A DNA stretch of 64,000 bases, taken from contig NC_011420.2 of the NCBI RefSeq assembly GCF_000016185.1, forward strand, positions 3,387,001 through 3,451,000, read 5' to 3'. Under the pieces are notes generated by a model. The model made no database searches. It saw only the letters and a program-made list of their open reading frames with translations, and was not told where the DNA came from. Made by a program: the position numbers and the translations under genes. Below are positions 1-9,328 of this stretch, piece by piece (positions within the stretch are counted from its first letter, which is position 1; every line of letters begins with the position of its first letter). Origin of the DNA: Rhodospirillum centenum SW. GTDB taxonomy: Bacteria; Pseudomonadota; Alphaproteobacteria; Azospirillales; Azospirillaceae.

Positions 1-1163
1 CCATAGGCGACGCCGTCGCGCGGCCGCTCCGACCCGTCGGGGCCGACGATCTTCATCTCCACCCCGTAGACGGCGCGGCCGGCCTTCATCTTCAGCTCGT
101 GCTGGACCTCTGCCGGCTGCTGCAACTGGTCGGGCGCCAGGGTGCCGACGGTGCCCAGCGGGCTCATCTCCGTCATGCCCCAGCCCTGGATGCAGGTGAC
201 GCCGTGGCCCTGCTCGAACTCCTCGATCATCGCCTTGGGCAGGGCCGAGCCGCCGACCGTGACCGCCTTCAGCGTGCTGAAGCGGGCGCCGGACTGGCGC
301 AGATGCGCCAGCAGCCCCAGCCAGACCGTGGGCACGCCGGAGGAGACGGTGACCTTCTCCTCCTCCATCAGCTCATAGACGGAGCGGCCGTCCAGCTTCG
401 GCCCCGGCAGCACCATGCTGGCCCCGATGATGGGGGCCGAGTAGGGATAGCCCCAGGCGTTGGCGTGGAACAGCGGCACCACCACCAGGGCGGTGTCGTG
501 CGAGCGCACCTCCATGCCCGGAATGGCCAGGAAGCCGTAGGCGTGCAGCACGGTGGAGCGGTGGCTGTAGAGCACGCCCTTGGGGTTGCCCGTCGTGCCG
601 GAGGTGTAGCAGAGCCCGGCGGCCGTGTTCTCGTCGAACTCGGGGAAGTCGAAATCGGGCTTCGCCCCGTCCATCAGCGTCTCGTAGCAGAGCAGGCTGG
701 GCAGGCTGCTCTGCTGCGGCATCAGTTCGGGCCGGGTCATCACGACGATGGTGCGCAGCGTCTTCAGGTGGGGCTTCAGCTTCTCCACCAGCGGCACGAA
801 CATCGGATCGACGAACAGCACCTCGTCGGCGGCATGGTTGAAGATGTAGATGAGCTGTTCGGGGAAGAGCCGGGGATTGACCGTGTGGACGACGGCGCCG
901 ATGCCCGCGATGGCGTAGTACAGCTCGACATGCCGGTGGTCGTTCCAGGCCAGCGTCGCCACCCGGTCGCCGGGCTTGATGCCCAGCTCGACCAGCACGT
1001 TGGCGAGCTGCCGGGTGCGCGCCCAGGCGTCGCGGTAGGTGTATCTGTGCGGCTTCTCGGTGCCGAAGCGCGAGGCGATGGTGGCGGTGCCGTGATAGAG
1101 GGCGGCATGCCTGAGGATCGACGAGATCATCAGGGGCCGGTCCATCATGAGTCCACGCAGCAT
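1..1163 (-). CDS. Acyl-CoA synthetase (AMP-dependent ligase), 3' part beyond window
   Basis: Fatty-acid:CoA ligase of the ANL adenylate-forming superfamily; such enzymes activate a carboxylic acid as acyl-AMP and transfer it to CoA. The visible 387 residues run from MLRGLMMDRPLMISSIL to the window edge. The P-loop-like A3 motif YTSGTTGNPKG and the A5 motif GWGMTEMSPLG are both readable on the minus strand. The start at 1163 has a GGGAGGAGG ribosome site 5 nt upstream. The N-terminal style (TYRDAWARTRQLANVL, LGIKPGDRVATLAWN) resembles medium/long-chain acyl-CoA ligases of the AlkK/FadD type; exact chain length cannot be read from sequence. The C-terminal domain with the catalytic lysine lies outside the window. 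It is divergent from the tail-collar gene. Confidence 0.9.
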   Translation of the reverse strand, partial: MLRGLMMDRPLMISSILRHAALYHGTATIASRFGTEKPHRYTYRDAWARTRQLANVLVELGIKPGDRVATLAWNDHRHVELYYAIAGIGAVVHTVNPRLFPEQLIYIFNHAADEVLFVDPMFVPLVEKLKPHLKTLRTIVVMTRPELMPQQSSLPSLLCYETLMDGAKPDFDFPEFDENTAAGLCYTSGTTGNPKGVLYSHRSTVLHAYGFLAIPGMEVRSHDTALVVVPLFHANAWGYPYSAPIIGASMVLPGPKLDGRSVYELMEEEKVTVSSGVPTVWLGLLAHLRQSGARFSTLKAVTVGGSALPKAMIEEFEQGHGVTCIQGWGMTEMSPLGTVGTLAPDQLQQPAEVQHELKMKAGRAVYGVEMKIVGPDGSERPRDGVAY

Positions 1164-1572
1164 TCTGCCTCCTCCCGTGGGCTGTTCTTGTTCGTCCCCG
1201 GGACCTTAACCGTTCCCCCGCTTGCTCGCCAGAACCCAGGCAGGCCCGTCGCGCCGGATGACCGGCCTGTGGATGGCGGTGTCCGGGGGACGGGTCCCGG
1301 CCGCAGGCCATGGTGCGTCGTCGCCAGCCTCCATACAGTTGTAAGCGGCGCCCTGATGGCGGCGATGGTGTGTCTGTGACATCCTGGCGCTATTCCCGTT
1401 TCCCGCGACAGGAGTCACGGAGATTTCTGTTTCTCCTTTATAGGTACGAGGTTAGGCTTACCCCGGATTGTACCGCCAAGGACCCGCCGAGGTGGCGGGT
1501 GCGGGGTGCCGTCCACCGCACCACGCTGCCGCGGCAGCCGCAGGCGGGCTCACAGAAAGGGGAGGTTTCGTA
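1164..1572. other. Divergent intergenic region
   Basis: 409 bp between the divergent acyl-CoA synthetase and tail-collar genes. It must hold both promoters. An AT-richer patch with a TTTATAGG element lies near 1436-1443 and could be a -10 box for the rightward gene, but no convincing -35 was found. No gene is supported here. Confidence 0.4.
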
Positions 1573-2193
1573 ATGTCTGATCCCTTCATCGGTACGATCA
1601 TGCCCTGGGCGGTGTCCTGGGCACCGTCGAACTGGTCCTTGTGTATGGGCCAGATCCTGCCGGTCAACGGCAACCAGGCGGTCTTCGCCCTGATCGGTGC
1701 TACCTATGGCGGCAACGGCTCGACGAATTTCGCCCTGCCCGACCTGCGCGGCCGTGTCCCCGTCGGCGCCGGCCAGTTCCCCGGCAGCGGCGGCATCCCG
1801 CCGACGACCAACCGCGTGATCGGCCAGAGCGGCGGCCAGGAGCAGGTCAACCTGACGCAGAGCCAGATGCCGGTCCACACCCATGCCGCGCAGGCGACCG
1901 GCGGCGGCGGATCGGTGACGCTCAGCGCCTATACCGGCCCCGCCGATTCGAGCGCCCCGGCGGTGGGAAAGTACCTGACGGCGGCGGCCGGCGACTTCGG
2001 CGGCGATGCGGTCACCGTGAAGATCTACGGCCCCGCCAGCGGAACCGCCGTGCCGATCGCGTCGGGCACGGTGCAGCCGCCGAGCATCACCGTCGGCAAT
2101 GCCGGCGGCACCGCCCCGGTGTCGATGATGCAGCCCTGGCAGTGCATCAATTTCTGCTTCTGCCTCCAGGGCCTCTGGCCGCCGCGCGACTGA
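1573..2193 (+). CDS. Phage tail-collar domain (microcystin-dependent-type) protein
   Basis: A 206-residue protein with the tail-collar fold used at receptor-binding tips of phage fibres and found in bacterial proteins often named microcystin-dependent protein. The conserved N-terminal block PWAVSWAPSNWSLCMGQ (residues 11-27) and the collar signature YGGNGSTNFALPDLRGR (45-61) are present, followed by a Gly/Thr-rich variable part and a C-terminal MQPWQCINFCFCLQG typical of the family. The ATG at 1573 follows GGGGAGG with good spacing; longer in-frame extensions lack this. There is no signal peptide. No phage structural genes adjoin it, so it is probably a stand-alone cell-associated or secreted collar protein. 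Its exact function is unknown. Confidence 0.88.
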   Translation: MSDPFIGTIMPWAVSWAPSNWSLCMGQILPVNGNQAVFALIGATYGGNGSTNFALPDLRGRVPVGAGQFPGSGGIPPTTNRVIGQSGGQEQVNLTQSQMPVHTHAAQATGGGGSVTLSAYTGPADSSAPAVGKYLTAAAGDFGGDAVTVKIYGPASGTAVPIASGTVQPPSITVGNAGGTAPVSMMQPWQCINFCFCLQGLWPPRD

Positions 2194-2221
2194 CGCGGGC
2201 GCCCTCGGCAGAGGCGATGAC

Positions 2222-2252
2222 AGGGGCGGGACCGCACGGTTCCGCCCCTTTC
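2222..2252. terminator. Bidirectional hairpin terminator
   Basis: AGGGGCGG (2222-2229) pairs with CCGCCCCT (2242-2249), extended inward by ACC/GGT, and is followed by TTTCC on the plus strand. It sits between the convergent tail-collar gene and the DUF6916-like gene and could stop transcription from both. Confidence 0.6.
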
Positions 2253-2298
2253 CGTTCGCCCTTCCGGTTCGGCGCCTCTGCCGCCGCGGGGCCGTCCG

Positions 2299-2616
2299 TC
2301 AGTTGTAGACGGCCTGGTAGCAGCGCCGGCCGGGCGGGGCGACGATCGGGATCAGGTACAGCTCCAGCGTCGTGTCGCCGTCCAGCGTGGCCTTGTAGAG
2401 CCCTTCCAGCAACTGCACGTCCGACGCGCTGGAGAAGAAGGCCGTGAAGGGTTCGCGCAGGCTGACGCTCAGCTTCGGGAAGCGCCGCACCGAGTCGAGG
2501 CGGACCGCCACCGGCTCCGGCACCGTCTCCAGCAGGAAGGTCCGGCCGACCGCGTGCTCGAACTGCTCGACGGTCAGCAGGGGGAGTTTCGAGAGATCAA
2601 CGCCGTGGACGATCAT
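2299..2616 (-). CDS. DUF6916-like conserved small protein
   Basis: A 105-residue cytoplasmic-looking protein without signal peptide or membrane segment. The pattern LTVEQFEHAVGRTFLL ... LREPFTAFFSS ... GLYKATLDG ... LYLIPIVAPPGRRCYQAVYN resembles a short conserved bacterial family (DUF6916 from memory) that occurs next to tail-collar proteins. The start at 2616 was chosen because homologous sequence begins there; the upstream in-frame extension overlaps the acetyltransferase gene on the other strand. It converges with the tail-collar gene and is divergent from the GNAT gene, forming a three-gene neighbourhood. No biochemical role is known to me. Confidence 0.75.
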   Translation of the reverse strand: MIVHGVDLSKLPLLTVEQFEHAVGRTFLLETVPEPVAVRLDSVRRFPKLSVSLREPFTAFFSSASDVQLLEGLYKATLDGDTTLELYLIPIVAPPGRRCYQAVYN

Positions 2617-2652
2617 CGGGCGGGCTTTCCTTGGGGCGCGGCCTGCGCGACT

Positions 2653-3252
2653 ATGCCCACTGCACCGTGTAAGGTAAATCCCTTGTCGTCCGATCCGCAT
2701 ACTGGTCCCGACGCCGATCATCCCGCGCGCGCAGACCACCCCTACTATGCTCTGGCCCGCGGTCTCGTGCCGGGGCTCGACTTCCGCCCGGTAGAGGAGG
2801 CGGACTGGCCCTTCGTGCGCGGCGTCTTCGACGCCTTCCGCGGGGCGGAGCTGTCCGGCATCCCGCAGCCGGTGCTGGGGCAGATCCTGGACATGCAGTG
2901 GCGGGTGCAGCGCACCGGCTGGCAGACGGTGTTCCCCGGCGCCTGGATCGACCTGCTGCTGCTGCGGGGCGCGCCGGTGGGCTATCAGGTGCTGGACGTG
3001 CTCAGCCGCGCGTCGCGCATCCAGGGGGTGGAGATCGCGCTGCTGCCCGACCGGCGCGGCGGCGGAGTCGCGGTGGGCGTGCTGCGCGCCCTGCGCCGGA
3101 CCGCCGACCTGCTGGGCCGCCCGGTCCACATCCACCACCACCAGGACAACCCCGTCCGCCGCATCACCGCGCGCCTGGGCTGGCGCGAGTGCGGCCGCCA
3201 CGGCCCCATGGTCGAACTGCGCTACCCGGCGGCGGGGGGCGACGTTCCATGA
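2653..3252 (+). CDS. GNAT-family N-acetyltransferase
   Basis: About 199 residues. It has a GNAT-like core: an N-terminal substrate arm ([21 protein letters not shown]), a beta strand [10 protein letters not shown], then the acetyl-CoA-binding region [21 protein letters not shown], where a Gly-rich turn replaces the usual QxxGxG/A, and an [12 protein letters not shown] segment typical of the GNAT C-terminus. The acceptor is unknown. The ATG at 2653 is used here; an alternative TTG at 2683, preceded by AAGG at 2671, would give 189 residues starting [10 protein letters not shown]. It is divergent from the DUF6916-like gene and may modify a product of the tail-collar cluster (inference from proximity). 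Confidence 0.8.
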   Translation: MPTAPCKVNPLSSDPHTGPDADHPARADHPYYALARGLVPGLDFRPVEEADWPFVRGVFDAFRGAELSGIPQPVLGQILDMQWRVQRTGWQTVFPGAWIDLLLLRGAPVGYQVLDVLSRASRIQGVEIALLPDRRGGGVAVGVLRALRRTADLLGRPVHIHHHQDNPVRRITARLGWRECGRHGPMVELRYPAAGGDVP

Positions 3253-3340
3253 CCTCGACGGTTCCGGGGTCTGCGCCTGCCCGGGCGCCCGCTCCCCCAC
3301 CCGCCGACGCACGTCGGTATCGTTGAACCGGGGGGTTGGG

Positions 3341-3670
3341 ATGGCGACCATAGCGACCTATCTGCTGGCCGCCGTCGCGGAGATCGGCGGCTGCTTCGCC
3401 TTCTGGGCCTGGCTGCGGCTGGACAGATCGCCGCTGTGGCTGATCCCCGGAATGGCAAGCCTCGCCTTGTTCGCCTGGGCGCTCACCCGCATCGACAGCG
3501 ATCTGGCCGGCCGGGCCTATGCGGCCTATGGAGGCATCTACATCCTGACATCGCTGGTCTGGATGTGGCTGGTCGAGGGCAGCCGCCCCGACCGCTGGGA
3601 CACACTCGGCACGGTGCTCTGCGTTTCCGGTGCCCTGGTCATCATCTTCGGGCCGCGCGGCGGCCAGTGA
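3341..3670 (+). CDS. YnfA-family (UPF0060) inner-membrane protein
   Basis: A 109-residue protein with four predicted transmembrane helices ([76 protein letters not shown]). Length and motifs such as [14 protein letters not shown] and AAYGGIYI match the YnfA/UPF0060 family, which is related to small multidrug-resistance transporters. The second ATG (3341), after GGGGGTTGGG, is preferred over the ATG at 3323, which adds only MNRGVG. The transported substrate is not established. Confidence 0.9.
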   Translation: MATIATYLLAAVAEIGGCFAFWAWLRLDRSPLWLIPGMASLALFAWALTRIDSDLAGRAYAAYGGIYILTSLVWMWLVEGSRPDRWDTLGTVLCVSGALVIIFGPRGGQ

Positions 3671-3765
3671 CGCTGCCCGTCCGAGTTTCCCTTGTCAGGA
3701 CCGAGGTCCACGCGGGAATCGGGGGAGGGAGATGGCGTCGTTTCAGGCCGTCCGGGAGGCAATCA

Positions 3766-3795
3766 ACGGGCGCCCGAGGTCTGCCGGGCGCCCGT
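3766..3795. terminator. Hairpin terminator downstream of hslVU
   Basis: An 11-bp perfect stem (ACGGGCGCCCG at 3766-3776, its complement at 3785-3795) with an 8-nt loop lies between the convergent ynfA-like and hslU genes. The U tract is weak on both strands, so its efficiency is uncertain. Confidence 0.5.
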
Positions 3796-3819
3796 CGTCG
3801 GAGGGGGACGGCCCCGCCC

Positions 3820-5133
3820 TCAGAGGATGAACTTGGACAGGTCGGTGTTCTGGGCAAGGCCCTGGAGCTGGCCGCGGACATAGGCGGCGTCGATGGTGAC
3901 GCTTTCGCCGCTGCGGTCGGACGCGGTGAAGCTGATCTCCTCCAGCAGCCGCTCCAGCACCGTGTGCAGGCGGCGGGCGCCGATGTTCTCCACCGAGCGG
4001 TTGATGTCCGCCGCCAGCCGGGCCAGCTCGTCGATGCCGTCGTCGGTGAAGTCCAGCGTCATCCCCTCCGTCGCCAGCAGCGCCTTGTACTGCTTGATCA
4101 GGCTGGCTTCCGGCTCGGTCAGGATGCGGCGGAAATCCTCCTGCGACAGCGCCTTCAGCTCGACCCGGATGGGCAGGCGGCCCTGCAGCTCGGGCAGCAG
4201 GTCCGACGGCTTCGCCAGATGGAACGCGCCCGAGGCGATGAACAGCACATGGTCAGTCTTCACCGGCCCGTGCTTGGTGTTGACGGTGGTGCCCTCGATC
4301 AGCGGCAGCAGGTCGCGCTGCACGCCCTCACGGCTGACGTCGGCGCCGCCGCGCACCTCCGACCGGGCGGTGATCTTGTCGATCTCGTCCAGGAAGACGA
4401 TGCCGTTCTGCTCCACCGACTGGATGGCTTCGGAGACGACCTTCTCCTGGTCCAGCAGCTTGTCGGACTCCTCGGCCATCAGCACGTCGTAGCTTTCCGA
4501 CACGCTCATGCGGCGCACCTTGGTCCGGCCGCCCAGCGCCTTGCCGAAGATGTCGCCCAGGTTGATCATGCCCATCTGGGCGCCGGGCATGCCCGGCACG
4601 TCGAAGGTGGGCAGGCCCTGGACCGAGGTGTCCTGCACCTGGATCTCGATCTCGCGGTCGTTGAGCTGGCCCTCCCGCAGCATCTTGCGGAACTTCTGCC
4701 GCGTCTCGCCGCTGGCGTTGGCCCCGACCAGGGCCTCCAGCACGCGGTCCTCGGCGCGCAGTTCGGCCTTGCTGGCGACCTCCTTGCGCAGCCGCTCGCG
4801 GGTCAGGCCGATGGCGATCTCCACCAGATCGCGGATGATCTGTTCCACGTCGCGGCCGACATAGCCGACCTCGGTGAACTTCGTCGCCTCCACCTTCAGG
4901 AAGGGCGCCTGGGCCAGACGGGCCAGCCGGCGGGCGATCTCCGTCTTGCCGACGCCGGTCGGGCCGATCATCAGGATGTTCTTCGGCAGCACCTCCTCGC
5001 GCAGCCCCTCGGGGAGCTGCTGGCGGCGCCAGCGGTTGCGCAGCGCGATGGCGACGGCCCGCTTGGCCTCGTGCTGGCCGACGATGTAGCGGTCCAGTTC
5101 GGAGACGATCTCGCGCGGGGAGAAGGAGGTCAT
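3820..5133 (-). CDS. hslU: ATP-dependent protease ATPase subunit HslU (ClpY)
   Basis: A 437-residue AAA+ unfoldase that forms hexamers docking on HslV and feeds unfolded proteins into it. Seen: N-terminal [16 protein letters not shown], Walker [10 protein letters not shown] (about residues 57-65), the pore motif GYVGRD, Walker B IVFLDEID, a sensor region [21 protein letters not shown], and the C-terminal tail DLSKFIL that inserts into HslV. Length is normal. It starts three bases after the hslV stop, so the pair is one leftward operon in the order hslV-hslU. Confidence 0.98.
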   Translation of the reverse strand: MTSFSPREIVSELDRYIVGQHEAKRAVAIALRNRWRRQQLPEGLREEVLPKNILMIGPTGVGKTEIARRLARLAQAPFLKVEATKFTEVGYVGRDVEQIIRDLVEIAIGLTRERLRKEVASKAELRAEDRVLEALVGANASGETRQKFRKMLREGQLNDREIEIQVQDTSVQGLPTFDVPGMPGAQMGMINLGDIFGKALGGRTKVRRMSVSESYDVLMAEESDKLLDQEKVVSEAIQSVEQNGIVFLDEIDKITARSEVRGGADVSREGVQRDLLPLIEGTTVNTKHGPVKTDHVLFIASGAFHLAKPSDLLPELQGRLPIRVELKALSQEDFRRILTEPEASLIKQYKALLATEGMTLDFTDDGIDELARLAADINRSVENIGARRLHTVLERLLEEISFTASDRSGESVTIDAAYVRGQLQGLAQNTDLSKFIL

Positions 5134-5136
5134 GGC

Positions 5137-5700
5137 TCAGATCTTCTCGAGCGTGATGGAGGCATTGGTGTAGACGCAGATCTCGCCGGCGATGCGCATG
5201 GCCTTGCGGGCGATGGCCTCGGCGTCCATGCCGGGGATGTCCACGAGCGCGCGCGCCGCGGACAGGGCGAAGGCACCGCCGGAGCCGATGCCGATCAGCC
5301 CGTCCTCCGGTTCCAGCACGTCGCCGGTGCCGGTGATGACCAGGCTGACATCGCGGTCGGCCACGGCCATCATCGCCTCCAGCCGGCGCAGGTAGCGGTC
5401 GGTCCGCCAGTCCTTCGCCATCTCCACGCAGGCGCGGGCGAGCTGGCCGGGATGCTGCTCCAGCTTCGCCTCCAGCCGCTCGAACAGCGCCATGGCGTCG
5501 GCGGTGGCGCCGGCGAACCCGGCCATCACGCCGCCGCCGGCCAGCCGGCGCACCTTGCGGGCGTTGGACTTGATGATGGTCTGGCCCATGGAGACCTGAC
5601 CGTCGCCGGCGATGACCACCTGTCCGTCCTTGCGCACGGACAGGATGGTGGTGCCGTGCCACTGGACGGGTTCGGGCGACGAAGCGGACGTGTAGCGCAT
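5137..5700 (-). CDS. hslV: ATP-dependent protease peptidase subunit HslV (ClpQ)
   Basis: A 187-residue proteasome-beta-like N-terminal threonine peptidase that forms two hexameric rings with HslU. The [19 protein letters not shown] block marks the mature N-terminus; the nucleophile is Thr17 in this reading, preceded by a 16-residue segment ending WHG. E. coli HslV has only Met before the Thr, so this protein would need propeptide removal. The start at 5700 ([11 protein letters not shown]) is the first good methionine; upstream MPFRSRPG codons are also open. A later start right at the Thr is not available as ATG. Conserved [16 protein letters not shown] and [13 protein letters not shown] are present. 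Confidence 0.97.
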   Translation of the reverse strand: MRYTSASSPEPVQWHGTTILSVRKDGQVVIAGDGQVSMGQTIIKSNARKVRRLAGGGVMAGFAGATADAMALFERLEAKLEQHPGQLARACVEMAKDWRTDRYLRRLEAMMAVADRDVSLVITGTGDVLEPEDGLIGIGSGGAFALSAARALVDIPGMDAEAIARKAMRIAGEICVYTNASITLEKI

Positions 5701-5818
5701 GAACGGTCTCGAAAGGGCTCCGGGACGGGACCGGAAGGGCATGGGCGCAGGAACCCGGCCCGTCGGTCGGCTCCTGATAGGTGGGCAGACGGTGCCGGGG
5801 GTCAAGCGGCCCGTGCGG

Positions 5819-7183
5819 TCACTCCCCCGGATGCGGCAACGCTTCCGGGCGCAGGCGCAGTCCCCGCAGCGCCTCGGTCACGGGCAGGAACCAGCCGGTT
5901 CCGGGCTCCGGCGGACCCGCGCCGGGCGGGGCCGGGACGCCCAGGGCGACGACGCGGCCGGCGGCGTCCAGCAGCGGCAGCCCGGCCCGGACGGACAGCC
6001 CCGGCAGTTCCGCCAGCACGGGACCGGCCGGCGGCGCCATGGCGACGATCCCGTCCAGGGACCCGCTCCCCGTCTCCGCCCGCACCGGCTCGCTGACGCG
6101 CGGGCGTGACAGGCGCAGCGGCCGTGCCGTGTGGTCCCCCGGCGGCAGGCGCAGCAGGGCGACGCCGGCGCCGGGGGCCGTCCGCTCCACCGTCGCGGTG
6201 ACGGCGCGCCCGTCCGGCAGCAGGACGGGCACCGGAGCGGCCAGGACAGCGGGCTGGACCGCCGCCAGCGCCAGCCCGTCCGCCGTCAGCACCACGCCCC
6301 GGCCGTCCCCGATCCGCAGCGGGGTGCTGGCGGGCGCAGACCCGGTCACCGCCGGCAGCTCGATCCAGGGCAGGTCCGGGGCGGCGGGCGGGAGAACCGC
6401 CGGGAGAGCCGCCGGACCTGCCGCCTGGACCATTGTCGGGCCGTCCCGGTCCAGGGCGGTCCGGCCCAGGGCGGTGCGGCCCAGGGCGGTGCGGAAACCC
6501 GGCAGGCGTCCCAGCGCCGCCACGGCATCGGCCAGCGCCCCGTGCAGCAGCAGGAACCGGCCGTCGGGGCTGGCCTCCGCCAGCCGGGCGTGGCCGTCCG
6601 TGACGGCGCGGAAGAGGACGGCGCGGTCGGTGCGGGCGTACAGCGTCCACTCCACCCGCACGGCGGCCTCCCCGCTCTGCCCCTCCGACCAGGCGGTCCA
6701 CAGGTTGACGGCGTTGCAGAGATCGTAGCGCGCCGCCACCAGCCGCCCGGCCAGCAGGATCTCCGCCCGCCGCCGGTCCGCCGCCGCGAAGGGATCGTCG
6801 GGATCGCCCGCCACGTCGAAGCCCTGCGCCGTCAGCGTCTCGTGGACCAGATCCTCCAGGTCGCCGCGGCCGAAGCGCGGCGGCACCCAGGTCACCCTCG
6901 TATAAGGTGGCCCGCACAGCAGGCCGAAGCGGTGGCTGCCCGCGTCCGACCCGCGCGGGATGTCGAATGCCAGCCCCTGGATGCCCAGCGGCACCGGCCG
7001 GCTCTCCGGTCCCGGCCCCGGGGCGGAGTCGTCCCAGGCGATGCCGGCCGGCTCCGGGGAAGCGGGGGGCGGGCCGGGCAGGGGCGGCAGCACCGCCCCG
7101 CCGCCGCAGCCGGCCAGCCAGGGAAGCAGCAGCAGCGCCGGCCCGCGCCGCCGGACGTTCCTGCGCCGGCCCCCTCCCGTCAT
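5819..7183 (-). CDS. Lipoprotein with inactive-looking trypsin-like domain
   Basis: 454 residues with a lipoprotein signal: [19 protein letters not shown], with the lipobox LAGC. The middle part ([18 protein letters not shown] ... [20 protein letters not shown]) has no family I recognise. The C-terminal third follows a trypsin-like layout ([40 protein letters not shown]), but the positions expected for His, Asp and the GNSGGP serine are replaced, so proteolysis is unlikely. A 5-residue tandem repeat, TALGR-like, occurs mid-protein. The start at 7183 follows GAAGGGGACCGC. It is divergent from hisB. The role may be in the envelope or as a binding protein; this is inference. Confidence 0.75.
   Translation of the reverse strand: MTGGGRRRNVRRRGPALLLLPWLAGCGGGAVLPPLPGPPPASPEPAGIAWDDSAPGPGPESRPVPLGIQGLAFDIPRGSDAGSHRFGLLCGPPYTRVTWVPPRFGRGDLEDLVHETLTAQGFDVAGDPDDPFAAADRRRAEILLAGRLVAARYDLCNAVNLWTAWSEGQSGEAAVRVEWTLYARTDRAVLFRAVTDGHARLAEASPDGRFLLLHGALADAVAALGRLPGFRTALGRTALGRTALDRDGPTMVQAAGPAALPAVLPPAAPDLPWIELPAVTGSAPASTPLRIGDGRGVVLTADGLALAAVQPAVLAAPVPVLLPDGRAVTATVERTAPGAGVALLRLPPGDHTARPLRLSRPRVSEPVRAETGSGSLDGIVAMAPPAGPVLAELPGLSVRAGLPLLDAAGRVVALGVPAPPGAGPPEPGTGWFLPVTEALRGLRLRPEALPHPGE
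6451..6495. repeat. 15-bp tandem repeat, 3 copies, in the lipoprotein gene
   Basis: Three consecutive 15-bp units beginning CCAGGGCGGT at 6451, 6466 and 6481 differ by one or two bases. They encode a repeated five-residue [10 protein letters not shown] motif on the minus strand. Confidence 0.85.
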
Positions 7184-7359
7184 GCGGTCCCCTTCATCAG
7201 AATCTTCCCGTTCTGCGGGTGGAAAGCCTACCCCGCGCCCCTGGCCCCGGCAAGCCGGCGACCGCCGGGCGGCGCCTCCCGCGTCCGGCACCGCAGCGAT
7301 GCCGGACGCTCGGGCCGGGCCTGCTGGACAGACGCCGCCGGGCGTTGTTACCTAGGGCC

Positions 7360-7989
7360 ATGGACAGCAGCACCCCCGCCCCGATCCCCGCCCGCCGCGC
7401 CACGGTGGAGCGCACGACCCGGGAAACCCGCATCCGGGTCGCCATCGACCTGGACGGCACCGGCCGCTATGCCGTCTCCACCGGCATCGGTTTCCTGGAC
7501 CACATGCTGGAGCAGCTCTCCCGCCACTCCCTGATCGATCTGGAGGTGGCGGCGGAGGGCGACCTGCACATCGACTTCCACCACACGACCGAGGATACCG
7601 GCATCGCCATCGGCGAGGCGGTGGCGAAGGCGCTGGGGGAGCGCCGCGGCATCCAGCGCTACGGCCACGCCTATGTCCCGATGGACGAGACGCTGACCCG
7701 CGCCGCCATCGACCTGTCCAACCGGCCCTACCTGATCTGGAAGGTGGCCTTCAGCCGCGACAAGCTGGGCCAGATGGACACCGAACTGTTCAAGGAATGG
7801 TTCCAGGCCTTCGCCCAGGCGGCCGGCGCCACCCTGCACGTCGAAACCCTGTACGGCGAGAACAACCACCACATCGTGGAGAGCTGTTACAAGGCGCTGG
7901 CGCGCGCCCTGCGCGCCGCCGTGGAGATCGACCCGCGCAAGGCGGATGCCGTGCCCTCGACCAAGGGTGTGCTGGGCGGATCGCTGTGA
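7360..7989 (+). CDS. hisB: Imidazoleglycerol-phosphate dehydratase
   Basis: 209 residues; the monofunctional form of HisB, converting imidazole-glycerol phosphate to imidazole-acetol phosphate in histidine biosynthesis. Metal-binding motifs are clear: [31 protein letters not shown] and the C-terminal [19 protein letters not shown]. An N-terminal HAD phosphatase domain, as in E. coli, is absent. The ATG at 7360 ([20 protein letters not shown]) fits family length; open frame continues upstream without homology. It is the first gene of the rightward his operon here. Confidence 0.97.
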   Translation: MDSSTPAPIPARRATVERTTRETRIRVAIDLDGTGRYAVSTGIGFLDHMLEQLSRHSLIDLEVAAEGDLHIDFHHTTEDTGIAIGEAVAKALGERRGIQRYGHAYVPMDETLTRAAIDLSNRPYLIWKVAFSRDKLGQMDTELFKEWFQAFAQAAGATLHVETLYGENNHHIVESCYKALARALRAAVEIDPRKADAVPSTKGVLGGSL

Positions 7990-8065
7990 CCGGACCGGAC
8001 AGAGACAGCATGACCAGACCCGCCGCCACCGCGCGGGACGTGTCCGCAGGGCCGGGGGGCCGGGC

Positions 8066-8713
8066 ATGAGCATCATCGCACTGATCGACTACGGCTCGGG
8101 CAACCTGCGCTCGGCCGCCAAGGCGCTGGAGCGCGCCGCCGCCGACAGCGGCATCGCCGCCGAGATCGCCGTCACCGCCGACCCGGAGGTCGTGCTGCGG
8201 GCCGACCGCGTCGTGCTGCCCGGCGTCGGTGCCTTCGGCGACTGCCGCCGCGGCCTTGCCGCCGTGCCGGGCATGATCGCCGCCCTGGAGGAGACGGTGC
8301 TGCGCCGCGGCCGGCCGTTCCTGGGCATCTGCATCGGCATGCAGCTCATGGCCCGGACCGGGCTGGAGCACGGCCGGCACGAGGGGCTGGGCTGGCTGGA
8401 TGCCGAGGTGGTGCCGCTGACCCCGGCCGACCCGGCCCTGAAGATCCCGCACATGGGCTGGAACGAGCTGCGCCTCGCCCGGCCCGACCATCCCGTCCTG
8501 GCCGGGCTGGAGCATGGCACCCACGCCTATTTCGTGCATTCCTACCACATGGTCCCCGCCGATCCGGCGCAGGTGCTGGCGACATGCGACTATGGCGGCC
8601 CGGTCGCCGCCGTCGTCGGCCGCGACACCCTGGTCGGCACCCAGTTCCACCCCGAGAAGAGCCAGGCCGCCGGCCTGCGCCTGATCGCCAACTTCCTCTC
8701 CTGGCGGCCCTAA
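8066..8713 (+). CDS. hisH: Imidazole glycerol phosphate synthase, glutamine amidotransferase subunit
   Basis: 215 residues; a class I glutamine amidotransferase that delivers ammonia to HisF. Visible are [10 protein letters not shown], the nucleophile elbow [11 protein letters not shown] with its cysteine, and the His-Glu pair in [10 protein letters not shown]. The start at 8066 gives [13 protein letters not shown], the normal N-terminus. It is 76 bp after hisB, in the same direction. Confidence 0.97.
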   Translation: MSIIALIDYGSGNLRSAAKALERAAADSGIAAEIAVTADPEVVLRADRVVLPGVGAFGDCRRGLAAVPGMIAALEETVLRRGRPFLGICIGMQLMARTGLEHGRHEGLGWLDAEVVPLTPADPALKIPHMGWNELRLARPDHPVLAGLEHGTHAYFVHSYHMVPADPAQVLATCDYGGPVAAVVGRDTLVGTQFHPEKSQAAGLRLIANFLSWRP

Positions 8714-8740
8714 GCCCGCCGATCCCCCCGGAGGACGCCC

Positions 8741-9328
8741 ATGGTGAGCGGTCTCAAGGCCCGGTCCACCGTCGAGATCGTGGAGGAGCTGCGGCGCGGC
8801 GACCTGCATGACCTGTGCGACGCGGCCGACGCCGCCATCCTGGACGGCGGCGGCTTCGGCTGGGTCGCTCCACCGGAGCGCGAGGCCCAGGAGCGCTACT
8901 GGCGCGGCGTCATGGCGGTGCCGGAGCGGATCCTGTTCGTCGGCCGGCTGGACGGGGTGGTCTGCGCCTCGGCCCAGCTCGTGCGGCCGACCCGCAACAA
9001 CGAATCGCAGCACTTCGCCGCCACGCTGACGACCAGCTTCGTCGCGCCGTGGGCGCGCGGGCACGGGCTGGCCCGGATGCTGACGCTGGCGGTGGAGGAG
9101 GAGGCGCGCCGCGGCGGCTTCCGGGTGTTGAACCTGGACGTGCGCGACAGCCAGAAGGCGGCCATCGCGCTCTACGAATCCCTCGGATACCGGCGCTGGG
9201 GTGTCCACCCCCGTTACGCCATGGCCCATGGCCGGGTGTTCGCCGGATACTTCTACACCAAGAACCTGGACGACGATCCGGCGGACGGCCCCGAGGGCGC
9301 CGCCGGCGACAGCGGGCGGAACCCATGA
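8741..9328 (+). CDS. GNAT-family N-acetyltransferase embedded in the his operon
   Basis: 195 residues with a good GGAGG site 8 nt before ATG. The acetyl-CoA fold is clear: [28 protein letters not shown] (motif A, RGHGLA in place of RGxGxG/A) and [23 protein letters not shown] (motif B, typical of RimI-like and small-molecule acetyltransferases). It lies 27 bp after hisH, and its stop overlaps the hisA start by 4 bp (ATGA), so it is translationally coupled to histidine biosynthesis genes. Its substrate is unknown; a link to histidine metabolism is inferred from coupling only. Confidence 0.9.
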   Translation: MVSGLKARSTVEIVEELRRGDLHDLCDAADAAILDGGGFGWVAPPEREAQERYWRGVMAVPERILFVGRLDGVVCASAQLVRPTRNNESQHFAATLTTSFVAPWARGHGLARMLTLAVEEEARRGGFRVLNLDVRDSQKAAIALYESLGYRRWGVHPRYAMAHGRVFAGYFYTKNLDDDPADGPEGAAGDSGRNP

